In this document: positions 1-9,535 of the stretch, in pieces
Position numbering within the stretch: the first letter of the stretch is position 1
Layout of the letters: every line of letters begins with the position of its first letter
Assembly (NCBI GenBank): GCA_014904845.1
Contig: MU119202.1
Location: forward strand, 1,054,001-1,118,000
Reading direction: 5' to 3'
DNA from: Acephala macrosclerotiorum
Lineage: Eukaryota; Ascomycota; Leotiomycetes; Helotiales; Mollisiaceae
Length of the DNA stretch: 64,000 bases
The notes under the pieces: model-generated
Told to the model about the DNA's origin: nothing
What the model saw: only the letters and a program-made list of their open reading frames with translations
Databases searched by the model: none
Program-made: the position numbers and the translations under genes

Positions 1-676
1 TTAAATATGCTTTTTAGCTGCCGAACTAATTTGTTTGTCTCGACCCCAGGAGGCGACTGGCTTCCGGAAGCTCAATCCGGTCGAGCAGCCGACGAGATGC
101 GATGTGCAACAGACGTCATATAGTAAAAGCTGTACCTTCGGGGTTTGACGGTTTACGTGCGTCTTCTTGAACTTCAAGCTGCTTCCCGCAGAGATGTACA
201 TTTCGGGATCTGCTCATGCATATTAGAGTCGAAATGGATCGACCTGGTCCGGTTCCCCGTCTTAGCAGCCGACGAGTGCGACTTGCAACAAAGGCTTGAA
301 ATTGTTTGGATTAATTCTCTTGCAGAAGCTATTGGAATTTGATCCCAAGTGCGTGTGTTGGCAAAGTTGTGTTTTCAATTTCGCTAAAGAAGTGCCAGCC
401 CAGCAAGTTCGACTGTCACAAATACTGTAGTGTTGCTCCATCGGGACGTCATCAAAGCCTTCAATGCCTTCCTCCAACCGGGTATCATTATTTAAGGACG
501 CCCCATTCTGGTACAGTTTATGCACCCCACCACCCCCTCTGCAACTCAGCGATAGAAGCCGAACTCTTCGATCCGCCGTGATGTTGTAGCATTCTCGAGC
601 TTTGTTGACCTTGCCTAAAACCCTCCTTCTGCGCTTCCCTTCTCCCTCTCAGACGATCCCACCACCTTTTTCATCC
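1..676. other. Intergenic, degenerate direct repeat
   Basis: No convincing gene is visible. The sequence around 84-116 and 264-296 is an imperfect direct repeat sharing the core AGCAGCCGACGAG followed by a TGCGA and GCAACA block, about 180 bases apart, which suggests an old local duplication. Short open frames on both strands (60-90 codons) overlap each other and show no recognisable family. From about 620 the strand becomes C/T-rich. Confidence 0.4.
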
Positions 677-1075
677 TCACTTCATTCGATCTAACCTGAA
701 TATCCAGCTCTCCCTCGTTCCCTCACGAAACCCCTTCACCCTCACGCGTTTCCTGTCCCTTCCGTACATATGTACAAAGCGCACTTCAGTGTGTCGCCGC
801 TTGTCAGTTCCACCGGGGCAGAGCGCGCCGTCTTCGTCTTTACGGGTGGTCTCTTCCTCCTCATAATCGTTGTCTTCTGGAAGAATCCAATTCGGACATT
901 TGAAAGCACTTCTCTGCCATTTCATCGTCTTTCGTACTAGCGGAACATCAACGATTTGGGACTCGGCATAAATGTCGTTTTTGGGTGGTCCTGCTGGCTT
1001 GGGACAGTCGTCGCAGTGCTCGATTCAAAATTTAGAGTGGTTGCAGCTATAGCGGACTTTGATTATGGCACACAC
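677..1075 (-). pseudogene. Decayed copy of small Cys/His-rich protein family
   Basis: The minus-strand frame is open from 1075 to 677 except for one TGA at 1025-1027. Its first residues match the amino end of the two better-preserved neighbours at 1671-2162 and 6991-7281: Cys2, Cys11-x-His13, then Cys21-x2-Cys24. The codon where they have the start ATG is GTG here (1073-1075). The TGA lies where an arginine CGA would fit, a single C-to-T change. Downstream the frame is rich in Glu and charged residues, with CPNW and LCPGG segments. The likeliest reading is a pseudogene with start loss plus one nonsense change. An intron start or start at an internal Met near 925 is possible but would lose the Cys/His module. 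Confidence 0.55.
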
Positions 1076-1670
1076 TGTGGCTGTTGGAGCAATGAATGTC
1101 TGTAGTAATGTGATTGATTATAGACATCTGTTTTGTGTTTCTTGTTTTATTGTTTGGTTTCGAGTTTTGATGGAGGGGTTTGGCTGTTTTGAGAAGGTAG
1201 CTCCTGCCTCTTGAGTCTTGAAGTTGAGTTGATTGGGAAGGCGCGATCAGTACTCTCCTCAACAGCACAGGCGGTGCTTACTTCTCCTTTCTGCAAATAA
1301 TTTCGTATATTCTGCTTCTAATGCTAATCTCGAATAATGAGCCTACGTACCTTCAATCATTAGACAGTCGCCTCGAGAATATGGGGAGCTTGACCTAATC
1401 ATCACAGCCGTGCCAAACCTTAGTCTGAGTTGCACTTTCCGTTTCATAATTACTTGAAGACAGTCCTTACAATATAGACTGTACCGCTGTCTCCATATGA
1501 TACAATATTCAGCATCTGTACAAGTACGGTACTATGCCATCGTTACACTGTCTTCAAATCTATGCAGTACTCTTGATAAACGCTGCTCCCCTAGACTAGG
1601 TCATTGTTTCTCTGAATCAACGCTATTTTTGTCTAAATAAAATTTCTCCAAATCAAGACTACTTTCCAAA
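1076..1670. other. Intergenic
   Basis: This AT-rich stretch lies between two minus-strand members of the Cys/His family. It probably holds the promoter of the decayed copy and the 3' end of the next gene. I see no gene or repeat that I can support. Confidence 0.4.
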
Positions 1671-2162
1671 TTACTTCTTCATAAAATTCTCTCCGTAACT
1701 GCGCATAATCTTAAGGAGATTTGTGTTGTCGTATAAGGGTTTCATGGGCTTATAATTTTGGTCATATTGAAAGTAAGGGGACATCCCATTGTAGGGAGGC
1801 GCCACCATCCCAGTGTGTAGGTTTGGAATGTCTGGTGCATATCGGGTGCCCATACAACGTCCCCCTTCCCAACTTCGCCTCTCGAAGTCCAAAGCGCAGC
1901 AATCTCCCACCTCAATTGCGTAATTAGCCTTTTCTTGACTAGTTCCGTGCCAGTTATTCGGGCACGAATAGACCATGTCCCTGAACTTGACCATTTCCGG
2001 TCTCTTCCATATGCTTTGGAAGTCCTCAAGCATATAGTATTGTACAATCCTTCTGGCTTCTGGTAGAGCTCGACCGGTGAATAGTGGACATCTTGGACAA
2101 TAATCATGGGTGATTTTGGTATGGGCACAACCGTGATACCTGGTCTTGATGATGCCACACAT
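1671..2162 (-). CDS. Small Cys/His-rich protein, family copy 1
   Basis: An intronless frame of 163 residues. The amino end carries a putative metal-binding module: Cys2, Cys12-x-His14, Tyr21-Cys22-x2-Cys25, followed by LFTG and PEARR then Gln-Tyr-Tyr. A second SCPNNW segment and a Cys-Cys pair lie further on. The copy at 6991-7281 shares both the Cys/His module and the PEARR helix; the copy at 2758-3105 shares only the first part. A TATA-like box lies about 100 bases upstream of the ATG, at the same spacing as in the other copies. Proteins starting MC with a C-x-H pair soon after are common and uncharacterised in filamentous ascomycetes. Function is unknown; metal binding is inferred from residue spacing alone. 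No signal peptide or membrane segment is seen. Confidence 0.6.
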   Translation of the reverse strand: MCGIIKTRYHGCAHTKITHDYCPRCPLFTGRALPEARRIVQYYMLEDFQSIWKRPEMVKFRDMVYSCPNNWHGTSQEKANYAIEVGDCCALDFERRSWEGGRCMGTRYAPDIPNLHTGMVAPPYNGMSPYFQYDQNYKPMKPLYDNTNLLKIMRSYGENFMKK

Positions 2163-2257
2163 TCTAGCCTCTTTGTTTGATCGTTGGTTTGCTTAGTTGT
2201 TCGTACTGTTTTCAGTTCTGTATTGAGCATGAGTTGAAGATAAAAAACTCAAAAAAG

Positions 2258-2272
2258 TCCCTTTATACTTAG
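2258..2272 (-). promoter_or_regulatory. TATA-like box of family copy 1
   Basis: On the minus strand this reads AAGTATAAAGGGA, about 100 bases upstream of the ATG at 2162. Equivalent boxes occur at nearly the same distance before the copies at 2758-3105 and 6991-7281, which supports a conserved core promoter. Confidence 0.5.
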
Positions 2273-2757
2273 GAGAATGATTCAGGAGACAATGTGTGAT
2301 TCAAAGTAGGAATTCATTCGCATTCCACCACCTTTAACGTTCACAGTCATGCTCAGTCAAATGATCGAATCATCGCTTTCTCTAAATGAATGCTTCTCTA
2401 AGTCATCGCTCTTCTGAATTAATTGCTTCTGGTACTTTTCTAAATCATCGTTTTCTCGGAAATACTTGCCATCAATTCAAGCCCTCGATCCTCTGTAAGG
2501 TTTTTGACGACGACACTTCGCAACAGGGTGTTCGTAGAGTCTCACCAATTGGTGCAAGATGGTTAACGCGAACTCAAAACAAGTAGCAATTATCGCTGCC
2601 CTCCTCACGACACGCCAAGGCTTAGATCCCAAATCCTTGGTGGGTTCTACGAATGAGTCCATTTCAGAATGTTGCAGCCGCAGTCATCACCACGATGCAT
2701 AAATTCGCCGCTTCTTGCACCTTCCCTAGTAAATTCGTACGTTCCTGATTCTCTGTT
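2273..2757. other. Intergenic with imperfect CATCG/TTTCTC repeats
   Basis: The part near 2273-2310 resembles the upstream region of the next family copy (3225-3275), sharing a GATTCA-containing block. From about 2365 to 2460 the motif TCATCG followed by TTTCTC or CTCTTC recurs three times with variation, an imperfect local repeat. No gene is supported. Confidence 0.4.
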
Positions 2758-3105
2758 TCATGTTTCCTTAATGTAAATTCGTCCCCCCGTTTTACCCGCT
2801 TCTTTGTATTCAATTTTGTATCTATTTTTGAGCAACCCTGTATACGCCCTTTCGCTGTCTCTCCGGCGCCTCGTCACAACGAGGCCCTTCTCTGACCGAT
2901 ATGAAGCCAGGCCATCCCTCACACTCTGCCATCTAACATGTGAAATTCTCTCCGCTTTCACTGCGGAATCTTTTCCAGAAGTTGTCTGCCAAGTAGAATT
3001 GAACTGCTCTATAGGTCCAATAGTGACCGGAGCGTCATGACAGTATTTCATCTCGAATCTGATGTGTTCACACTCCCGATATTCGGCAATAATCAATTTG
3101 CACAT
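2758..3105 (-). CDS. Small Cys/His-rich protein, family copy 2
   Basis: An intronless frame of 115 residues. It keeps Cys2, Cys12-x-His14 and Tyr21-Cys22 but lacks the fourth cysteine at position 25, and it lacks the PEARR segment of its relatives. The remainder is basic, with a run of four arginines, and shows no recognisable domain. It is probably a diverged or decaying copy of the gene at 1671-2162. The putative metal site would be incomplete. A TATA-like box lies about 95 bases upstream. The frame could be non-functional although no stop interrupts it. Confidence 0.45.
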   Translation of the reverse strand: MCKLIIAEYRECEHIRFEMKYCHDAPVTIGPIEQFNSTWQTTSGKDSAVKAERISHVRWQSVRDGLASYRSEKGLVVTRRRRDSERAYTGLLKNRYKIEYKEAGKTGGRIYIKET

Positions 3106-3194
3106 GTTAGGTGTTTGGTTATTTCTGGAGAGAATGTTTACGAAGACCGGAGATTGTAGCGAAGATGTTGAGGTATCGAAAACTCAAAAACCCC

Positions 3195-3208
3195 GGACTT
3201 ATACTTCA
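3195..3208 (-). promoter_or_regulatory. TATA-like box of family copy 2
   Basis: On the minus strand this reads GAAGTATAAGTCC, about 95 bases upstream of the ATG at 3105. The same AACTCAAAAA stretch sits between box and gene as in copy 1 (around 2247-2258), showing shared descent of the promoter. Confidence 0.45.
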
Positions 3209-3217
3209 AGAAACTTT

Positions 3218-3960
3218 CTAGTAGCTTAGTCGAGTGATTGAGAGGACAGATCTATGATTCAGAACGATTCTATTCACGAATAAGCACCTGGTCTGCTCGT
3301 TCAACCAGTCTACGTGGGACTTTGAAAGTCCTCTCGAGTAATGTTCTGGGGAAAGATATTGAGGAGCTCGCTCCAAATCCATCGTGCAAATTACACGAAG
3401 AAGAATGCTCTTGCTTCTGTTCTTCCAAGTGGCCTCAATGCAACGTTCAACTTGGGTTCGAGTGGTCATGGTACGGTCTCTGAGGTAGAGTACGCCCATG
3501 ACTGCACTTCCAAATAAATGCTTCCACATGTTCATCTTCGGCTCAAAACTATGCGCTACTTTTCGCAGCAAGCAAAAGTTGCAATTTCTACTTGGCACAC
3601 GACTTCTGCGGAGAGTCAGTTGCTGCAACACGCCAGGACATTGGTAACAAGCGCATTTGACACAACCTTACTACCACTGCCGTTTGAGACAAGTGAAGCA
3701 AGGTCCCATATGAAGATCGAAACCCCTTATCAGTTTCCCAACAACTTTACCTACTTTCTCTCAAATTGTTAAGGTAGGGAGAGGGGCTTCGTGATGACGT
3801 GCTCTGCATCAACGGCAATTTTGACCATGAGAATATCCCACCCCCACTCGTGATTTTGCTAAAGGTTCCGTTGCTCGAACTCAGCCTGGTGGAGGAGATA
3901 ATTAGTATCTTCGAGCATGATACTGATGATAATTCGGGGTCGGAGCAACTCTTTCTTCTC
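3218..3960 (-). pseudogene. Decayed duplicated segment, copy A
   Basis: This segment is visibly related to 7430-8060 and, over 3310-3430, to 6547-6660. Shared landmarks with the first are the AAATTGTTAAGGTAG / AAATTGTTGAGGTAG block (3764 and 7872), the AAGGTCCCATATGAA / AAGGTCATACATGAA block (3700 and 7808), and the ACCATGAGAATATCCCAC / ACCATGAAAATGTCCCAC block (3823 and 7950). The minus strand has a 137-codon open frame (3218-3631) with CxxC-like pairs further upstream in a broken frame. It looks like the remnant of a gene that once lay upstream of the Cys/His family gene and was duplicated with it. I do not recognise the ancestral protein. Confidence 0.45.
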
Positions 3961-4703
3961 ACTTTTCTATTACGTGCTAATACCTGCTTATGTTTTCACA
4001 TTGTCACCATAGAGTGCGAACTAAGTCTCACTGTGCTACTCTGGAGTCGCCAGCCGAGGTACATCTTAAACGATTTTTATCTTGTAAAAAAGAATCGTTT
4101 ACAATAATCTCTTACGCTGGGCGGGACATTTTGGGGATCGAAGGTTTCAAAGTCAGTGTCAGAGCTTGTTCTCGATCGCCTTGTACAGTAACTTTATGGA
4201 AAAGAACCAATTCGTTCTTTGAAGTTATTTAGACTTGCTCCGAGAAAAGCCGTCTTGCTCATTTCTTGCAATTAAAGTACCCCCCGCATCTCGTGTCAAA
4301 AGCCAGACCCTACTCAGTCGTGTGGATTTATGTTGAATGAACTTTGAGCTTTCGTTGAAACATCAAGTACTGAATCACTGGCAACCAAAGTTTCTTGATC
4401 GCCCGTGCTGTTGTAAGCTCAAGGATAGACATCGAAGCTGAGCATGAAAATGCACATCTCGCGGTAGCTTCATCCGAAGACCACGCTATGAACGCCTTGT
4501 CACACCCGTCTCGCGAGTGATGCATTCATCTTCGAAGTCAACGCTTTCAATTCTTGCGTGAAACTCTTGATGTGGAAGAGCGTCGGTATTGATGCGTTGA
4601 AGTGAAAATTTTGGAAGAGATCTCGCTTAAGGATTCGCTTGTCAAGGGGAAAGTGACCCGGATCTGAGGTTGAAGAGACACTTTTCCTTCACGTCAATTC
4701 TGT
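3961..4703. other. Intergenic
   Basis: No gene, RNA or clear repeat is seen. Short open frames on both strands are unrelated to any family I recognise. The start may still belong to the decayed duplicated segment to the left. Confidence 0.35.
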
Positions 4704-4888
4704 TATCACAATAGTAAGGGTCGCTGTGAACGATGATTATTACGCAAAGAATCTCCGAGATGCACTGGAGGTACGAATTCTTGCTGTACTATGTTCCAAG
4801 CGAACTCCTTCAGGTGAATGTTGGGCGTCACAATAGTAAGGGGCTGAAGCGAGTTTCTTCAATCGAATCCCGATATCACAATAGCAAG
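4704..4888 (+). repeat. Three copies of TCACAATAGTAAG motif
   Basis: The motif occurs at about 4706-4718, 4829-4841 and, with one change (AGCAAG), at 4876-4888. Each is followed by G/C-rich bases. The copies lie about 265-450 bases upstream of the SUMO-like gene start at 5153 and in the same orientation. They could be transcription-factor sites or remnants of a local duplication; nothing else in the sequence decides this. Confidence 0.4.
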
Positions 4889-5152
4889 CGCCGCTGAATT
4901 GGCCAGCTATTGTCACGATGAAGTTCGTCAACGCAATGGTAAGTATTATGAGAATTTTCCTAGCCCACTGCGAGCTCGCGACCTCGCAGTATAAAATCTC
5001 AACGTCAGTTCCAAATCTTCTTCTTTCCCCCTTGGTTCCAAAGTTGTCAACGTCTTCTCACTACAGTCAAGCCACAGCATCACTGTCAACTACCATCACC
5101 CATCTCTCTCATCTCAACGGCCACTCCCAGATCACCAACTCCTCTCAACACC

Positions 5153-6102
5153 ATGTCCGCTGTCAGCAGTCCGTCGGTCTTCTTCCCTCCTCCTGCCTCT
5201 ACCACATGTGGCTGCTTCGTTCGGGACCCGAGCTGGACTCGGTCCTTCACGGGGCTCCACCGTGACCCAATGGAGTGGGAACCCACCCTCTGCTTCTGGT
5301 CGTGCTGTGCGGATCATATGAATCTGCTAGATGATTACCCTAGCTTCGGTCGAAGAATGTAAGCACTACAATCTCTGGGCTCAGGAATTCGCACTGACAG
5401 TGGAGTAGGGCGTTCCGAGTGGAGGTGTGGCTGGCGGAGATGAAGGAGAAGGAGAAGGCGAAGGTTGCTGTTCCCGTTGCAGTCTTCACCACCTCCTCCC
5501 TCAACACTGCCACCCCACCTACCCAAGCTCCTGTCGGACAACCAGCTGCGGCTGCCACCCAACCAGCACCAGCACCAACTCCTGCCCCGGCTCCAGCTCC
5601 AGCTCCTGCTCTTGCCCCGGCCCCAGCTCCAGCTCCAGCTCCAACTCCTGCACCAACCCCAACTCCGGCTCCAGCAGAGACTCCTGTCGCCCCTGCTGCC
5701 ACTCCGCCGGCTGCTCAACCTACCACCCCAGCCTCGGCACCTCCAGCCGACTCGGTCGTCGATGACCTCGCGGACTTGTTCACCATGTTGACCCCCGCCG
5801 ACGACACGGAGGCCTCCGACTCCACATCCAACACCGCCGCTCCTCCAACCCAGTCTGCCGCTGCCCAAGACCCCCGGGCTGACTGGATCAATATCAAGCT
5901 CGTGGAGAACACCAACGAGACGTTCTTCAGAATCAATCCCGCCGCTTCTCTTAAGAAGTTGATGGAAACCTTCTGCGAGAGATTGAAGAAGGATGTCAAC
6001 GGAGCCACGTTCTTCCTCGACGGCAAGCGAGTGAGCGCTACGGATACGGTGGAGGGGTTGGAGATGGAGGATGGAGAGACAATCAATGTTTTCTTCACCT
6101 AG
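5153..6102 (+). CDS. SUMO-like ubiquitin-fold protein, no diglycine
   Basis: Two exons, 5153-5358 and 5409-6102, encode 299 residues. The 50-base intron has GTAAGC, a CTGAC branch-like site and TAG, and the phase is exact. The last 75 residues (about 227-299) look like the SUMO / Rad60-SLD beta-grasp fold: INIKL, FRINPAASLKKLMETF, FLDGKRV, then LEMEDGETINVFF, which follows Smt3 closely. The protein ends right after this beta strand, with no Gly-Gly, so it cannot be conjugated like SUMO. A Pro-Ala/Pro-Thr repeat (about residues 121-160) forms a flexible linker. The amino-terminal 69 residues are rich in Cys and Trp and unfamiliar; the start in exon 1 is less certain than the fold. A role as a SUMO mimic or scaffold is inference. 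Confidence 0.65.
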
Positions 6103-6539
6103 AGTGGCTTCTCTCTGTCTTGTTTTTATGTCCGTTGCGGGCCCTCGTGCTCGCGTTGCGGAGATTCTGTCTTGGTGGGGAGGTGAGCGTGTTGGTCGTT
6201 TATGCTTGAGCTTCGGAACTCTAAGGCGCCGGCTTGGGATCGGGTCCCACCAAATACCAAAGTACTTTCCCTGCTTCGAATCCTGCTCTTGAAATCTGAT
6301 CTTTCTTTCGGTCTACCTTGATTCCCAACATGCAGTACATGTGTCAATTCCGCACATCGCTGTTTGGTATTTGAAAATGATCAAAGTTGAAGTGCAGGCA
6401 GGTGAGCAGACAGATATTGAATCTGTAGCATTGGAGTTGAAGAGCTCCAAATTCTAATTTCTATTGTTTACTGGGAGCTTCGCTGAATCTGTAATTCGGA
6501 AACACTACCATTCACATACTCTGCTTCCGCGTTCAGCTA
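6103..6539. other. Intergenic, 3' flank of SUMO-like gene
   Basis: This is expected to include the 3' untranslated region of the gene ending at 6102. No gene is supported. Weak resemblance to the flanks of the Cys/His family begins near 6485. Confidence 0.35.
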
Positions 6540-6830
6540 ATAGATATGGGTCTTCAAAAGTCCTCTCGGGTACTCTTCTGGGAAGGACTTTGGAGGAACT
6601 GGATTGCATCGTCCAAGTTACACGGCAATAAATCTTCATTACTTCTATTCTTTCAGAATAGCTTTGAAATCAACACTCAATGTGCGCTTAATTGGCTTTG
6701 CCAATGATATGGCTTTCAATAGACTGAGCTCAAATTCAACGCTGTCTACGATAATCCGCTCATAAAATGATCGCCGATTCAAAAACAATTGCATTCTCAC
6801 ATCGGTCTCTCGGGCTCTCAGAATCATAGT
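6540..6830 (-). repeat. Decayed duplicated segment, partial copy C
   Basis: The block at 6547-6660 aligns by eye with 3310-3430. Shared words are AAAGTCCTCTCG, TTCTGGG, then a TTACACG block and TTCTTTC-like ends, with many substitutions and small gaps. On the minus strand both contain a Tyr/Pro-x-Arg-Gly-Leu-x-Lys-x-His remnant. It appears to be a third, shorter relic of the same ancestral gene as 3218-3960. Confidence 0.4.
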
Positions 6831-6990
6831 TTCGAAAACGCATAGCTACTCTGCCTTCACCACTGGCGTCTTCGCATGATCTCGATCAAGTTGAATTCTT
6901 CCACCTCCTTGGAGTTCAAGGACGATCGTTCTCGTCGTAGCGAAAGCAAGGCGAGGCCGATAGATAAATCTCCCGTGTTCGATTCATAGT

Positions 6991-7281
6991 TTATCCCGAG
7001 AGGATGCCCAGCTTCCTATTCCCATCGACTTCTTGATCGCATAGACCCATTTTTGTATAAATGATCTTGCCATCAAGTCTGTTGCGATTAGGGCAGCTGC
7101 TCAATCTCTCGCTGGGTAAGTGGCTCACCGCATATTGGCTAGAAATAACCGCCAAGTAGAATTGGAGTACTCTTCGAGCTTCGGGCACCGCCCCCTGAAA
7201 AAGTAAGCAGCTCTCGCAATATTCTTTGACCAGCTTGACATGTTCGCAATCGTCATGCTCAGTAACAGTGTGGCAGTACAT
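6991..7281 (-). CDS. Small Cys/His-rich protein, family copy 3
   Basis: An intronless frame of 96 residues. It has Cys3, Cys12-x-His14 and Tyr21-Cys22-x2-Cys25, then LFQG and PEARR with Gln-Phe-Tyr, matching the copy at 1671-2162 almost position by position. A later SCPN also aligns with SCPNN of that copy. It is about 65 residues shorter, so it may be carboxy-terminally truncated. Spacing of the four cysteines and one histidine is compatible with a zinc site, which is inference. A TATA-like box lies about 105 bases upstream, as in the other copies. Confidence 0.55.
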   Translation of the reverse strand: MYCHTVTEHDDCEHVKLVKEYCESCLLFQGAVPEARRVLQFYLAVISSQYAVSHLPSERLSSCPNRNRLDGKIIYTKMGLCDQEVDGNRKLGILSG

Positions 7282-7382
7282 CCTCGTTTCCTACTTGACG
7301 ATTTGTGCTTTCTTATTGCTATGTTTCATTCGTTTTCAGAATGATCTGTGTAAAGGTGACGAAGTAGAAAGGTCGAACATCT

Positions 7383-7397
7383 CCTTTTATACTTTAT
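7383..7397 (-). promoter_or_regulatory. TATA-like box of family copy 3
   Basis: On the minus strand this reads AAAGTATAAAAGG, about 105 bases upstream of the ATG at 7281, the best TATA match of the three family promoters. Confidence 0.5.
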
Positions 7398-7429
7398 TGA
7401 GTGACACAGAGTTGGAGCCCAAGCATTCT

Positions 7430-8060
7430 CGAGTCACTTGCTTCCCTTGGCTCCCTTTGGAACCCGCAGAAATGTGCTTGCATTGTGCAAACTGCATGAA
7501 GGAACATCTTGGCTGCCTTTTCTCTCTCTCGAGTAGTTGGGACGCAACAGCCCAAAGTTCTCAGTGAGCCATGTTGATGGCATGGTCCTTAATGGGAAGT
7601 GGGCACGAGACTGCATCCTCCCAATATCAATACTCTCATACAATGATCTCCAACTCAAATGCTGGTCTTTTCTTACAGGCACGAGTCGCAATCTTTGTTG
7701 TGTACAGTTCTTTTGAGGGGGTTTGGTCGTTGTAACGGCCCGGGATATTGCTATGGACTTGCCGTTGCTTCACAGCTATCGCCATTGCCATGTCGAGAGA
7801 CAGAGCAAGGTCATACATGAATTTCGAAAGTGCGTGTCAATCTGCAGATACTTTTGCCAGCTCTCTTTTAAATTGTTGAGGTAGAGGGACAGACATTGGG
7901 ACTTGCGCGGTGCGTAAAGGCATTTTCATGATTAGCAACGATATTTTAACCATGAAAATGTCCCACATCCACGCGGGCTTTCGGGACAGATTCCGTTAGG
8001 AATATTCAAGCTGTGGGAATAAGACATTATTTATGAAGTCAAAGGTGTTCTCGAACACAA
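7430..8060 (-). pseudogene. Decayed duplicated segment, copy B
   Basis: This lies immediately upstream of copy 3 of the Cys/His family, as copy A lies upstream of copy 2. It shares with copy A the landmarks listed for 3218-3960, in the same order. Minus-strand open frames (7434-7691 and 7636-7818) overlap in different frames, as expected for a gene broken by small insertions and deletions. The ancestral product is not recognised. Confidence 0.45.
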
Positions 8061-8327
8061 TTCTGATATGACGGAGACGAGGACGCACCGACAGCGTAAT
8101 GTTAGCGTGTTTTCTTCTCTTCATACCGACCGCGTCTTCCTCTACTACTTACACATCCAGTCCGCCAAACAACTTACCACGGTGCTTGTGGATGTACACG
8201 GGTAAGAATACAACTTTGTCTTGGAATTCTATGCTAACATCTGTTCCAACCACAGTGACCTTCGACTGACAGCGCAAAGCCTAGTGAACGAACCCCAAGT
8301 ACTGAGACGCGTTCTCCAGCGTTCAAG

Positions 8328-9173
8328 ATGCCTCCTCGCAGTAACCGCGTAATCGGAGAAACTTTCTATCCATTCAAATGATACCAGTCGAGCTACGCTA
8401 TGAGATATGGAGGCTCTCTCTGCAGCCTCGTATCGTGGAGGTTAATTACGACGTACATTGGCAGAAGGAGGACTTCGAAGACGCCCCCCACCGAGGACGA
8501 GCTCATCGCACGTATGCAAACCACGCAGGACATTCACTATTACTCCCGTGCCACGCTTCCTACCGCTTTTCACATCTGCCATGATTCCCGCAATGCAGTG
8601 CTTCCATCATACCCCCGCTGCTTTGCTTCGAAGACGCATGGGCCAGGATTACGATTCAATCTATCGCTCGATACTCTACCTAGATCATGGCTTTGATACG
8701 CACATATCTAGATTCCTGGAAACCATTAGTGACACGGAGAGGACAAGCTTACCAACAGTGCTATTGCTGATATGGCAGGATACGACCTTGACGATAGCGA
8801 CTGGATGGCATACGGGCACTGGCGAAAATTGGGGACGTGGATGGAAAAGATCCCTGGCCTGAAGGACATAATGACAGTTCACGACATCACTAAAGTCCTC
8901 GATTACTACGCCGAGAATATACTTGATCCTCCTTGTGCGAAGCTGTGTGAACAAGTTTATGAGGAATTCTGCGATAACAGCGGTAAATACGTGGAGTTCT
9001 TTGACAGCTTCCCTGATGAATTGGTAAAACGCTGCAAGCTCTCGGAGGAGGATATCCCGGAAGCAGGATCAGATTCGGAACATAGAGGATCTTCTCAAGA
9101 GGCCTGGATCGAAAAACGAATTAGGCCCGTCTTTGGCTGGTGGCGAAAGAAGTACCCTGCCGTTGTCATCTGA
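8328..9173 (+). pseudogene. 2EXR-domain protein, broken by frameshifts
   Basis: The reading starts at the ATG at 8328 (MPPRSNRV, then FYPF). It continues in another frame from 8378 with IPVELRYEIWRLSL and QPRIVEVNY, the 2EXR hallmark of uncharacterised fungal proteins. It then moves to a third stretch with ELIARM, YYSRATLP and FHICHDSRNAVL, then YLDHGFDTHI, then the frame 8772-9173 ending at 9173. Joining these needs about four frame changes: one lost base near 8377, one extra C in the six-C run near 8484-8489, two bases lost near 8675, and one more near 8745. Protein similarity to the family runs through all of them, so this was one gene. Sequencing error could explain homopolymer sites but hardly all four. 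Confidence 0.7.
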
Positions 9174-9535
9174 AAGGTCGGGCTTGAGTTGCGTGCGATG
9201 AAATGAATGCACAATTGCAGTCATTGTTGGGAATTCGAGGAAGGACCCTCAATGCACACTCCAATATGATTCTCCACATCACACTCTTGGGCTTGCTTAG
9301 TATCTGTACTGTGTTTTACCAGGCACTACGAAGGTAACTGTTGCGTATTCCATTGCCTTGCATACATCTTAAGTCTCAAACCAAGACACACGTCCTGTTG
9401 GACAGCTTTCAGTGGGAGAATCTGAAGTCCAAACGCTTGCTTCCTATGTCTTTGCTTTCATGAATGTAATAGTTGCGTTCCTGTTCACAAGTCAGCCACT
9501 GGCCAATCTGTCGTCTCTCGAATGAATGGAACATG
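9174..9535. other. Intergenic
   Basis: This lies between the 3' ends of the 2EXR pseudogene and the Dal5-like transporter, a convergent arrangement. No gene or repeat is seen. Confidence 0.4.

Noticed and set aside
5335..5868. 177-codon Gly/Ser/Trp-rich minus-strand frame
   Set aside because: It is the reverse of the Pro-Ala codon repeat in the SUMO-like gene, which produces long frames on every strand.
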